A stretch of 64,000 nucleotides of DNA from NCBI GenBank assembly GCA_016802295.1, contig JAESIW010000118.1, positions 505,727-569,726 of the forward strand, in the 5' to 3' direction. Every line of letters starts with the position of its first letter. Positions within the stretch are counted from its first letter, which is position 1. Origin of the DNA: Brachionus rotundiformis. Its lineage: Eukaryota; Rotifera; Eurotatoria; Ploima; Brachionidae. The position numbers were made by a program, and so were the translations under genes. This document shows positions 54,428 through 64,000 of this stretch, in pieces. The notes beneath the pieces are model-generated. The model was not told the origin of the DNA and searched no databases. It saw nothing but the letters and a program-made list of their open reading frames with translations.

Positions 54428-56231
54428 TTAATAATATTTTGATAGTTTGTGAATCCAGTCCAAATATGGTTCTAATTTGGTGTATATTCTAAAAAAATAA
54501 AAAAAATAAATATATTTTACCAATTTGGAAAAAAAAATGTAACTCACGCAGGCGAATGTCTTGTACTACATTGCACATCATAAGATAAAAGTCCAGTGGC
54601 AACATATTTCTGCTTATCGCCTACTTTATCATAGACATAGAGTGCTGAACCATAATCACCATGGCACTGACCTGTTGAATTTCCGTGTATATCGTATTCA
54701 CCAGCACAAAATTGTACGTCCCAATTTTTTTCTCTTTCTGGCTGCACATTGTCACACATGGATCTATTGAATAAATCTATCAGTACATTTTGCTGCACCC
54801 AGCTGTTGTATGAACCTCCCGCAGAACTAAAACCTGCTACATATCCGTACATTTTAGAGAGAAGAGATTCTTCTGTGGATTTTTTTTCTGGTAAGCAAGC
54901 CACCTGAACGTATCTGTTTAGTTCTATTTCATTGACAAACTTGATCACTGCTATGTCATTTTGGTAAGTCCTTTCGTCATAGTCTGGATGCTTTTAGAAA
55001 AATTTAATCCTAATTAGAAAAAAATTTAAATTTTGGCAAAACGCTTACAATGTATATGTCATGAATGTCACCCATTTGGGCATGAGGCAAATCTACAAAG
55101 TAATAAACAAATTGATGGGTGCCGAAATAGGCAGAGTACATTGATTCCAAATTAGGATGAAAGTTGTTGAATGAGACATTTATTGTAAACTCTTCATCAT
55201 GATAATAATCATATATTTTGGTGGTTTTTTTGATACAATGAGCTGCGGTGAGGGCAGTCTTTCGATTTATAAGAACTGTTCCACATTGATCATAATCATT
55301 TGTGAGATAATGTTCATAATAAATGTTTACAAAAGCAGTGTACATAAATTCCATAATACCAGCTGCGGGCCAACTATACGGAACCGAAACTAAGCTGTAC
55401 TTGTGAGCATTATGGTTAAAATATGTCACACCACATTCTAAAATATTTTGAAATATAATTCTCTTTAATAAAGGTTTAGTCATCAGCCAAAACTTATTCT
55501 AGTACAGGTCGAATGATAAGCTTAGTATTAGTGAGCACTTTTTTAAATAAGTTTACACTCAATGATCGAAAGCTTTATAAATAATAATTCTAAATAAAAT
55601 GCTTTTATTTTTATTATTCTTATTTTGTACTTTTTCTGAATTTACCGCAATCAAAACTTAAATAATTAGCTTATTTTTATTTTGAAATTTCGAAATTATT
55701 AATCCACAAATAAATTTTAACTTTGTTAAAATTTACAAAGCGGAAATTCTTAGTAGCTTTATCTATTTTAATTTTCAATATCAATTATAAAATTAAACTG
55801 AAATATTTATTTCGATTTTTTGTATAATTTTTTTCATTAATAGGAAAAAACATTTATTATATTCATTTACTAAATAGTAGACTAAACAGTGAAATTGAAT
55901 TTTGCTTACCATCGCAATGGTCTCGACCATTTCCTGAAAGTCCTGGATTACATACACACTCAGCAAAGAATGGTTTATTGGTGCATGTCGCATTTGGATG
56001 GCATACGGAGTGCACACATGGAACTAGTACGATAAATTAAATAAATGGTAACTTGTTTACATAAACTTTACACGCTCCAGTTATAATTATGGCGATGATG
56101 CCTAAAATAACTATTAAAATTCCAAGGGTCCCATATGATATTAAAAAAAATCTATGTTTTTTAAAGTTGGACTCGTAGGATCCAGACTTAAGTTCAGGTG
56201 TATCTTGTTTTATTTCTTCAACCTCAATCAT
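54428..56231 (-). CDS. Type II transmembrane EGF / serine-protease homologue (predicted inactive), paralogue, five exons
   Basis: Minus-strand exons 56072-56231, 55910-56023, 55049-55437, 54548-54990 and 54428-54488, phases consistent, 388 residues. It has the same build as the gene at 4115-7555: cytoplasmic start, membrane helix (about 29-52: LISYGTLGILIVILGIIAII), one EGF-like module (CVHSVCHPNATC...CDG), and a trypsin fold. Exons 2, 3 and 4 are 114, 389 and 443 bases in both genes. His158 (LTAAHC) and Asp233 (NDIAVI) are kept, and the nucleophile motif is again CHGDYGSAL, with Tyr about 334 replacing Ser. The proteins differ at many positions, so duplication is old and the loss of Ser predates it. 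It is predicted to be a non-catalytic surface protein. Its promoter region is duplicated at 57431-57659. Confidence 0.87.
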
Positions 56232-56448
56232 TTTATTAATAAAGTAAATAAATAATATTTTTTAAAATCAACTATTGACTTAAATATATAATACTTTTCC
56301 TCCAAAACTCAGCATGTAATTTATTCTATTAAAAAAATTAATTAAAAAACTCAGTCTTTTTTGTTTTAAAATTTTAATAATGTTCAATTTGAGAATTTAG
56401 AAACAAAATTTAAAACCCCTGTTCATCTTTGAAGTTTTAATTTCACAT
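56220..56448 (-). promoter_or_regulatory. 5' flank and first codons of the pseudoprotease gene (duplicated block, copy A)
   Basis: 229 bases containing the gene's first four codons (ATG ATT GAG GTT) and its presumed 5' UTR and promoter. Identical to 57431-57659 as far as I can compare, with no indel. Functional only by position; no TATA or factor site is asserted. Confidence 0.8.
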
Positions 56449-56603
56449 GGTTATTTATTTCTAATTCAACAGAATATATTATATTGTTATAGGTAAAAAA
56501 TTATATGTATAATTAAAAAATCTTTATTAAAATTTTTTAAAATTACTAATAAAATTTAAATTTTCACTATTTAAATAATTCAAAAATTAAAGATACAATG
56601 TAA

Positions 56604-56891
56604 TCAGCCCATAAAATAATGATTTTTATTTTTATCCTTCGGTACAAGATACTTTTTTCCATCTGGCATTAAGATTTTTTCATAAAAAGGATTAATGTTG
56701 AAAAATCCAACTTTTTTCATTTTCTTTTTGATAATGTGCCTATCATGTTGGTTTTGCATTTCTATTCTTTTTGCCAACAAATTCAGGAGCACATCCAGAT
56801 CATCATAATTAGGCTCTTTGTAGAAATTGCAACGACCACCAGTTAAATAACTTAGTAATAAGATCAGTGTAATTATTTGACTTGATTCCAT
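56604..56891 (-). CDS. Probable neuropeptide / peptide-hormone precursor
   Basis: A 95-residue minus-strand protein: signal peptide (1-21, MESSQIITLILLLSYLTGG), an acidic spacer (NFYKEPNYDDLDVLLNLLAK) and a series of basic cleavage sites: KR at 41-42, KKK 55-57, KK 59-60, KK 79-80. Gly78 precedes the last KK, and the protein ends in Gly95. Processing would release a 17-residue amidated peptide (61-77: VGFF...LMPD-amide) and a C-terminal peptide ending HYFM-amide (81-94). Two Gly donors placed exactly at processing sites in a 95-residue secretory protein is the usual layout of an amidated neuropeptide precursor. I do not recognise the peptide family. It has one Cys (21), at the signal cleavage site. 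It lies upstream of the pseudoprotease gene on the same strand, between the two promoter copies. Confidence 0.6.
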   Translation of the reverse strand: MESSQIITLILLLSYLTGGRCNFYKEPNYDDLDVLLNLLAKRIEMQNQHDRHIIKKKMKKVGFFNINPFYEKILMPDGKKYLVPKDKNKNHYFMG

Positions 56892-57430
56892 TTTAATACC
56901 GCTTTAAAATAAAAATATTTTTGCATCTTAAATAGACAATTTTTTTCTAATAACTAGATATTTTTCAATAATTAAAAATGATTCAACAGTTCTTCTCACG
57001 TGGGACTGAATAAAAAATATTATTTCTTTGTATAAATTTAATTATTAAATTATGACCTAGTCGGATAACTGAATCATACACAACCAGATTTCACGAGCTT
57101 CTAACAATTAAACTAAAGCCATCTAATAAAACTAATTAGAATTAAGGAATTTATTTTAATTTAAAGGAAAGTAATAATTAAATAGATTACTAAAACAAAA
57201 AATAATCTCTTTTACAAATAAATTACCAAAATCCTATTAATTTCTCATTTGATTAATATAAAAAATTTGGATACCGGGATTAATAAACATGATTTCAAAT
57301 TGATTAATACTTTTTAAGCTTTTTATTAATTTGCATTTTATAAATAAGCAGGATGAGAATTATGTTTCAAAACTAAATAAGCTAAAACAAATATTGTAAC
57401 TTTTTGCTACTTTTTAAGTACTTCAGTAAA

Positions 57431-57659
57431 AACCTCAATCATTTTATTAATAAAGTAAATAAATAATATTTTTTAAAATCAACTATTGACTTAAATATAT
57501 AATACTTTTCCTCCAAAACTCAGCATGTAATTTATTCTATTAAAAAAATTAATTAAAAAACTCAGTCTTTTTTGTTTTAAAATTTTAATAATGTTCAATT
57601 TGAGAATTTAGAAACAAAATTTAAAACCCCTGTTCATCTTTGAAGTTTTAATTTCACAT
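57431..57659 (-). repeat. Duplicated promoter/start block, copy B
   Basis: A perfect copy of 56220-56448 in the same orientation, including ATG ATT GAG GTT. After the break the frame reads only a few more codons (FTEVLKK) to a stop. It lies about 540 bases upstream of the neuropeptide-like gene, on the same strand, so it could act as an extra promoter for that gene. Confidence 0.93.
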
Positions 57660-58729
57660 AATTTCAGATTTGACGAATATTCTTTTTGAAGTTGTTGTGC
57701 GTCTGGCTATACCATTATTGATACCAAATTATTAGGTGCAATATTCAAATATATTAAAATTTTTTATTTTGATAATATTTTATCTTTAAAGCGACTTGAA
57801 AAAAAAAAACCTGATAACTTAAAATTTATTAAATTTTACTTTTAATGACTTTTTTCCTCTACTTAAAATAAATTCTTAAATAAAATTAAATTAAAGATAT
57901 CAACTTTTAATGACTTAATTGTGAATTTCAAAAACAAAACGAACAAAAATTCTTCCTATTTTGATAAATTACAACTTACTAAAATAAAACAATAAAAAGT
58001 TATTAGATTATTATTCAATTAAAATTTTCATTTTAACGTTTTTATTTTTTTGGATTTGGCGAAGGGTCAGCCTCATCCGCACAAAAAAAATTTACTCCTC
58101 ACAATATTTATACTCTTCTCCACATTTCAAAAATTCGATTGTGATTAAAAGTTTTATCTAAAATGAGGATATTGTTCCCATAAATTGGCACTTATAAATC
58201 TGTTTAATAAAAAAGAATTTTTGTAAATAAAGCGAAAAAGATAGATCAAAAAATTTAAAGAAGTGGTGCGTATAGAATAGCTTCTGGTCAAAAATTAAAG
58301 ACTCGAAAATTTGAAATTTTCTTTTTAAAGTCATTGTGGCGAAGATTTTCTTAAAATTATATTTTTGACGAATAAAATATATTTTTTCTCTTTAATACAA
58401 TTTTTTGCGTTTTAAAGTCGTTTGTGGGGAGAGGATATTTTATTGTGGGGAAAACAATAATCTCATTTGGCGAACCATTTTTTACTTACCATGATACTCG
58501 GTAGGTAATTTGTAGAGATTTTTCCTCCCCAACAAATTTCTTTTTTGCCTCTGTGTAAGAAATTTGAAAAATTAATTAAATTAAATAAAAAACTAAATCT
58601 AAATCAGCAGGACACACAATTTTTTAAGAAATTTTTAAACTTTAAATATTTTATTTGATACTAATTAAAAAAAAATTATTTAAAATTTTTATTCTTCATA
58701 GCTATTTAAAAAATAAACTAATAAAAAAA
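57660..58729. other. Intergenic, no gene seen
   Basis: AT-rich spacer. Around 58060-58150 and 58420-58545 are CTCCTCAC/GTGGGGA-type words that partly complement each other, perhaps a decayed inverted-repeat element; alignment too weak to call. Confidence 0.35.
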
Positions 58730-59770
58730 TTATTCGATTTGTAAATATCTAGTTAATCTTATTTGAGCTTGTATAAGCTCATTGCTTGACTCATCTTTTG
58801 TCGACTCCAGTAAACCATAACTCACATTCAGCCATGACTCATAGCTAATGGGATCTGACCCAGGCATTATCAGACACATAAACAAATTATTTTTATTAAA
58901 ATCTCTTGGGAACAAGCACAAAGGGGTAAAACTACGATTCTCCTCTACGTAAAGGCACAAGTCTCGATAGATTTTTGGATATTTGTCTCTTAAACTGATT
59001 CCCCTAGATTGAAATTCATTTATTAAATTGGTCATGAACAATTGTCTATTTTCTTTTTCTGGACATTTGGAATTTTTGTTCAACGAAGTTAATATCAATG
59101 TGCTTGGTGAACTGAGCTCTTTCTGGTCTCGTTTTGAATCAATTCTTAAATTAATCTTCATGTATTTAAATACGTAGGCATACCCTCTTGCACCTATGCC
59201 AAATCTTTTTGGCTTTAAGGCATCATTTAGACATTCTGACTGAAATTTAATGCTAATAAGTAGAATAAATTCTGCATGAGCTTGGTAATATTGGATTAAG
59301 TTGCTGAAATTTGCTATCTCTTGTTCGTATAGATAGTTTAAAAACAGTTGAGTTAAAATGTTCGATTGTGACAAACGACCCGGAGTTGCTTTCACAAATT
59401 TTGGTAGAAGATGGTTTCCAAAAAAGGTCAGAAAGTTAGACTGTGTGCTTTTTACTTGCAGCGACTTTGCCAAGAAGTCACAAGCGTCCAGTTCGGTTTC
59501 GAAATCAAGCCAAACAAAACCTTTAGTGTTAAAATTTTCGTATGCAGCGAGGGCTATTTTGCTGAGCTCATGTCTGAGTTGGGCGCTTCGTCCAACTTTT
59601 GTCAAGAGCTTTTTACAGAGCCAAGCCATGCGAGCCGATGGACACTTGGACTTGTGTCGAGTCCAGTCAGACTGACGGCAAGCCCGTGAACAGTAAACAC
59701 TGTGACAGTAATGGCATGAGTGACCAATTTTGGTCCCAATACAGTCCGGGTTTGCACAATTATTTGACAT
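58730..59770 (-). CDS. MYND-type zinc-finger protein, single exon
   Basis: A 346-residue minus-strand frame. The MYND finger fills residues 5-43: C5, C10, C19, C22, C27, C31, H39 and C43 (CANPDC; CHYCHSVYCSRACRQSDW; HKSKC), all zinc ligands present. MYND fingers bind Pro-rich peptides and mediate protein contacts. The rest (44-346) is a mostly helical domain without SET or ankyrin signatures, so it is not an SMYD-type methyltransferase. Motifs worth searching are GFVWLDFETELDACDFLAKS and FGIGARGYAYVFKYMKINLR. No membrane or signal sequence. It resembles nematode and other invertebrate single-MYND proteins of unknown role. Confidence 0.8.
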   Translation of the reverse strand: MSNNCANPDCIGTKIGHSCHYCHSVYCSRACRQSDWTRHKSKCPSARMAWLCKKLLTKVGRSAQLRHELSKIALAAYENFNTKGFVWLDFETELDACDFLAKSLQVKSTQSNFLTFFGNHLLPKFVKATPGRLSQSNILTQLFLNYLYEQEIANFSNLIQYYQAHAEFILLISIKFQSECLNDALKPKRFGIGARGYAYVFKYMKINLRIDSKRDQKELSSPSTLILTSLNKNSKCPEKENRQLFMTNLINEFQSRGISLRDKYPKIYRDLCLYVEENRSFTPLCLFPRDFNKNNLFMCLIMPGSDPISYESWLNVSYGLLESTKDESSNELIQAQIRLTRYLQIE

Positions 59771-60216
59771 AAAAGAGAAAAAATAAATTTATTTTTTAAA
59801 TAAAATATTTATTTAAATTTATAAGTTACAAAAATTGATTTAACCTGAAAAAAAAGTTAAACAATAAAGAAAAAACGCAAAGTATATTGATTTTTTTTCT
59901 AATTCTATATGGTTTTACAATTGCTTGCTACGGTCTTTGTTGTTTTTGGTTGCTATTTAAACCAGTATCGTTCGTCATTCAAAACCAACAAGGTGCTTTC
60001 TCTTTTTTTTAATTTCTTTTTACAATTTATTCTTCTTTATTAATACCTTTTGATACCAATTTCAACAAGGTAAATAAATATGGAAAAAAAAGAAATAGAA
60101 AATTTCTTAAAAATTAAAAGAAGAAAACTCTAAAAAGAAATTCGACAAAAGATTAGAAAGTGACAATTTAATTAAATTGGAATGTTGGTTTTATCAGATT
60201 TATCCTGAGATATTGA
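59771..60216. other. Spacer between two minus-strand genes
   Basis: AT-rich; it should hold the MYND gene promoter and the 3' UTR of the coiled-coil gene. Nothing else seen. Confidence 0.45.
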
Positions 60217-63200
60217 TCAAAGATTGGTTTCTTTCTTGATTCTTCCGCTTCGATTATCAGGCATTAGGCTAATATTTGAACGAGGAGTGTACGGTCGTGT
60301 TCGTTGCTGCTGAATAGAATGTGCCGATGTTCCATCGCTGGAAAGCTTTCGGTTGGACAAATGCTCCTGTCTTGTTGCTAATAAATTGAATTGTGGTGAT
60401 CTGCTTGGTTGATTGGTAGGGGCTGAATATATCTTGTTTAGATTAGATGCGGACAAAAGTGGTCTTGGGTTAGGGCTAGGGCTGGGGTTTGGTTTGTTCG
60501 ATTGATTAATTGTGTAGACATCCTTAATTTTCAAAATTATTTATTTATTTTTCTTTAAAGTCAATATTGGCCAATATATCAGAATATTTATATTAATTTT
60601 TTTTAATCAAAGGTTAATTAATTTTAAAATTTAAATATAAAACTTGGGTTGAATCGTAGTCAAATACTAAAAAAAATTTTTATTCTTGGCAACAATAAGT
60701 GAATAAGTGATTAAGCCTAAATTAGCTAGTCGGCTTATTTTGCTTTATTTACTAATTTATTTTTTAAAAAAATCTTAAGAAATTCAATTAAGTAAAATTA
60801 AGTAAAATTAAATAAATAAATGCTTAGGTAAATTATAAAAAAAAATTTCTTTCGTACTTGGGGTCCTTGATTTTATTTTCGTTTAAAATTTATTCTTTAA
60901 ATTAAAAAAACAAATCGGATTGAATTAATTATAAGGCTTTATAGGCAATGTTTATCTTAGGTTCATCAAAGAAAAGCTTGCTGCTTCAAATTAATTAGAC
61001 TTTATATAATTTCATTATGTGCAAACAAAAACAAAAACTTTTAATTAACAAAAGAATAATTTTTCTAAATATTTTATCAATAAAATTTAAGACTAGATTT
61101 TAATTAAAGATAATTCTCAAGTAAATTTGACAATTTTAATTTGGACCACATGCTTGATTAATATTCAATTTAAAAAGATTTTATTTGATCTTGTTTAACC
61201 TATATTTTTATAAGTGTCTAAATTAAGTCCTTTTAAAATAATTAGCATCATATTCCACTATTATTTTGGTTAAATACTAAAATTTGAATTTGAAAATTAA
61301 GTGTCCTAAAAATCCAGAGTGTCTGTGTCCTCAGTGAATTATTTTTTTCCAAAAATTTGTAATAAATACTTTATATAGTTAACGCTAAAGTTAAGACCAT
61401 GGCATAAAAAAAACTTGCCATACTTGCAGCCATATATTTGGTTAAAATTAGAAAAATCTAAATAATATTTTTTATATTAACGAATTAAAGTATGTCGCTC
61501 AGTTAGATACAATTTTTTTCAAATTGTTATTTTTTACGATATTTTATTAAAATTATAAAATATGAATAAGAATGAAATTTGCTTAAGAAAAGTAAATAGA
61601 CATTTTTTTGCCAAGCTCTGAAAATCTAGAATTTGATTAACCCTTGTCTGGTTCCATAATACTTATCACTGTAGGCTAAAACTTATCACTGTAGATCTAC
61701 GATTGTCTTTGTTTATCTAAATGTTATTAATTCTAAAAATTCTTTAACTTATATTTTAAAATAAATAACAAACTGTAAATTTTTTTAATAAAAATAAAAA
61801 CTAATTTATCTAACTTGAGAATAAATAGAAAAAATAGGCCAATAATGTTAAATTCGGCTTATCATATTAACTTACCTTTCTTATTAAATTGTCCTGATTG
61901 ACTGAATTTCTATTCGAATTGGAATTCGAATTAGAACTTAAACTATAACTACTGATACTTGAATTTTTGTACATATTTTGTTGGCTGGAACTTCTTGGCT
62001 GCGGTTGAGGTCTTTGATTGGCCTCATTTTTGCTCCTATTTGATGGTAGTGGCTTCATCTCAAGGATACAATTAATCAGTGTTTCGTCAGACTCGATCAC
62101 TTGTTTGTAATTGTTCTCCTTGTAGCCTGTTTTGACCTGCATGTATTCATTGAGTTTTTGCTTTTCCATTTTGGCCAAAAATTGCTCTTGCTGTAAATAT
62201 TCCAGGCGTATTTGGTCAGCGCGATCATTTTTAAGTGGTTTCATAATCACCGGCTTTTTTTGTTCGACATTCTCGGGTCGAACTATTTGTGACGGTGAGT
62301 ACGAATTGCTGACAAAGTCTCTCAAGTCTTTGTTAGATTTGGACATGGTGCTCGAGCTGATCAAATTCATCAGACTCTTTTCTTTTTTGATATCTTCGAT
62401 CTTGGAGCCGAGAAACTCGACTGATTTGGCCATGTTTCTTTGATGATGGTAGTGTGAGTTGGGCGACGTGGAGGCCGGTGATGGCGATTCAGTTGAATCA
62501 GTCTCAATACTGATCTCCTCGTTGGTATTGGTCATGGATGCTGATGAAGAGGATGAAGAGGACGAGACAGAATTTTGACTGTAACTGGTCAGTCTGCCGC
62601 AAAAATGCCTTGAGCTTGGCACCCTAAAGTTAGTGCTAGCACTGTTCAATTTGCTTGACTGAATCAGGCTGTTCAATTGGTTTTCAAAGCTTTTCTTATT
62701 CCTAGGCTTGACGGCCGGCTTTTCTACATGGGCCGATGGCTCGGCATTCAAATTCAGCATGCTTGCCGAGTTCGAGGCAAGTTTGAGCAAATTTTCCACA
62801 GACTTCTTATCAACAGGATGAAGAGTTTGCTTCTTGGGCTCAAATTTGGCCTCCAAAGTCTCAATTTTGAAGCTTGGACGCGATGTTAGAATATTCTTTA
62901 CCAAATGAGACAAGTCTTCTATTTCATTTTTAAGTGTGGGCTCATCTTCTTCTTCCTCATCCACTTCTTTGACAGTCAACTTGGTCTCTTCCACGTCCGA
63001 GTCCACATCGCTCTGATTAGTCAGTGTGTTCTCATCATTTTTGTTGAAACTTTCAGCTGGAGTCAAGTAAACTTGACTGGATCCATGGTTAAGGGTCGAT
63101 TGGGACAAATATTCCGTGTCCGTGTCAGTCCTAGCCTCGTCATTATTCAAGTAAAAGTCATCTATGTCCAATTCTTCAGTGTTTAGCACTTTGCTCAAAT

Positions 63201-64000
63201 ACGCCAAGTCCTCCACTGCCTCTTGCTTCAATTTGTCTATTTCCGAGCGCACTTGGTGCAAATTTTTCTCCAAATTTCTATAATACTCAACCAGGTCTTG
63301 CTTATTTTCACCTGAATTTTTTTCACTACCAATCTCAATCTCCCTATCAATCAACCTCTCCACATCAAAATTTTTATTCTCATACTTTTCATTCAAATAG
63401 TCTATTTTAACCTTATTCAAGCTAATTTTGGTTATTTCGTCCACCAAATACTTGGCCACGTCCTTAAGTTCTGTCTCATAGGTGTCCTCTTTTTGCTCAT
63501 CATCACTACCAAGCTCAATTTCAATCTCCACATGCTCGTCAACAGGCTTGATTTCTTTGAGACCATTGAGCCTTTTCTTGTTCAAATTTGACTCCAAATT
63601 GGTCAATTGGTTCACCCGACTTGTATTGGCAACTAGCAAGTTGTACAATTGGTTATTCTCATTGTCAAGCAAAGAGTCAATGTCATTTTTTTCTCCTATT
63701 AGGACAATTTCTTCTTTAATCTTTTTTTCCTCGTTGTCCTCGTCCTCTTCCAAGCAAATGGACTTTCTGGTCTCTATCTCATTGATGCTCAAAGCAGTGA
63801 TCAGCTTATTGTTTTCGTTGATTGTCTTGTTTTGGGCATACAAGGATTTGGTAAGCAAAAATTCACTGTCCTTTTCGGGCAAGTTGTATCTGTTGATCAA
63901 ATTCTGTTCCATTTTGTCATACTTGCTGGAACAATCGAGCTTGCTCAAGTCAAGTTTATGCTGTTCGCTTAGGCGCTCAATCAGATAGCTTAAAATAGAC
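60217..64000 (-). CDS. Large acidic coiled-coil, low-complexity protein, C-terminal part (runs off window)
   Basis: The frame is open from the right edge (SILSYLIERLSEQHKLDLSK) down to a consensus donor (AAG/GTAAGT) at 61875, and continues in phase 0 in exon 60217-60522. That is about 810 visible residues with the start outside. Features in order: helical stretch with YDKMEQNLINRYNLPEK; acidic blocks (EEDEDNEEKKIKEE, ELGSDDEQKEDT); a coiled coil (DLVEYYRNLEKNLHQVRSEI and following KLKQEAVEDL); DEEEEDEP; a basic Ser-rich region with SVSSSSSSSSASM; another helical run (RLEYLQQEQFLAKMEKQKL); and Ser/Asn repeats. The last exon is Pro/Ser/Arg-rich (NPSPSPNPRPLL; RTRPYTPRSN). No enzyme motif, membrane segment or signal. 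Likely a cytoskeletal or centrosomal scaffold; that is a guess from composition, and I do not recognise the family. Confidence 0.75.

Noticed and set aside
62132..63988. Long plus-strand frames opposite the coiled-coil gene
   Set aside because: They are shadows of the Ser/Glu-rich coding strand with Ser/Phe/Leu composition.

Overview
This is a eukaryotic, very AT-rich stretch. Most genes are split by short GT-AG introns. It encodes animal proteins: rhodopsin-type GPCRs, a fibrinogen-related protein, a NIDO-AMOP-VWD protein, Ly6-like and EGF-serine-protease-like proteins, the Pol III factor BDP1 and USP37. Base composition, small Cys-rich secreted proteins and mixed LINE and MITE remnants fit an invertebrate, most likely a monogonont rotifer such as Brachionus. 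That assignment is inference and no marker sequence proves it. All exon joins were made by eye from splice sites, reading phase and homology.

Layout. 1-376 (-): N-terminal piece of a USP16/USP45-like deubiquitinase. 1868-2917 (+): class A GPCR. 4115-7555 (+): five-exon type II membrane protein with an EGF module and a serine-protease fold whose catalytic Ser is Tyr; a diverged paralogue of the same architecture lies at 54428-56231 (-). 7890-9052: a hairpin holding an antisense copy of part of that gene, then a small pogo-like element. 9780-10135: LINE debris. 10582-13539 (-): intronless NIDO-AMOP-VWD surface protein. 14428-15426 (-): GPCR with an in-frame stop. 16644-19024 and 22921-24217 (+): two PAN-like/Cys-rich secreted genes sharing a 772-bp block with four differences. 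26271-27823 (+): CXorf65-like gene. 28189-29129 (+): proline-rich protein with a Ly6-like domain. 29536-30785 (+): putative myristoylated protein. 31785-35281: LINE relics (one RTE-type and one CR1/L2-type), the second inside a TTAA-flanked piggyBac-like MITE. 35595-36354 (-): small Cys-rich secreted protein. 38540-42346 (+): BDP1. 44213-52396 (+): USP37, with a complete fibrinogen-domain gene in one intron on the other strand. 52977-54190: two LINE fragments in opposite orientation. 54428-57659 (-): second EGF/pseudoprotease gene, its duplicated promoter, and a probable neuropeptide precursor between the promoter copies. 58730-59770 (-): MYND-finger protein. 60217-64000 (-): C-terminal part of a large acidic coiled-coil protein.

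The genes do not form a pathway or operon; this is an ordinary animal gene neighbourhood. The unusual points are the paralogous transmembrane pseudoproteases with a shared Ser-to-Tyr change, the antisense hairpin next to one of them, the fibrinogen gene filling a USP37 intron, a perfect 229-bp promoter duplication bracketing a secreted-peptide gene, and a patch of near identity between the two Cys-rich genes.
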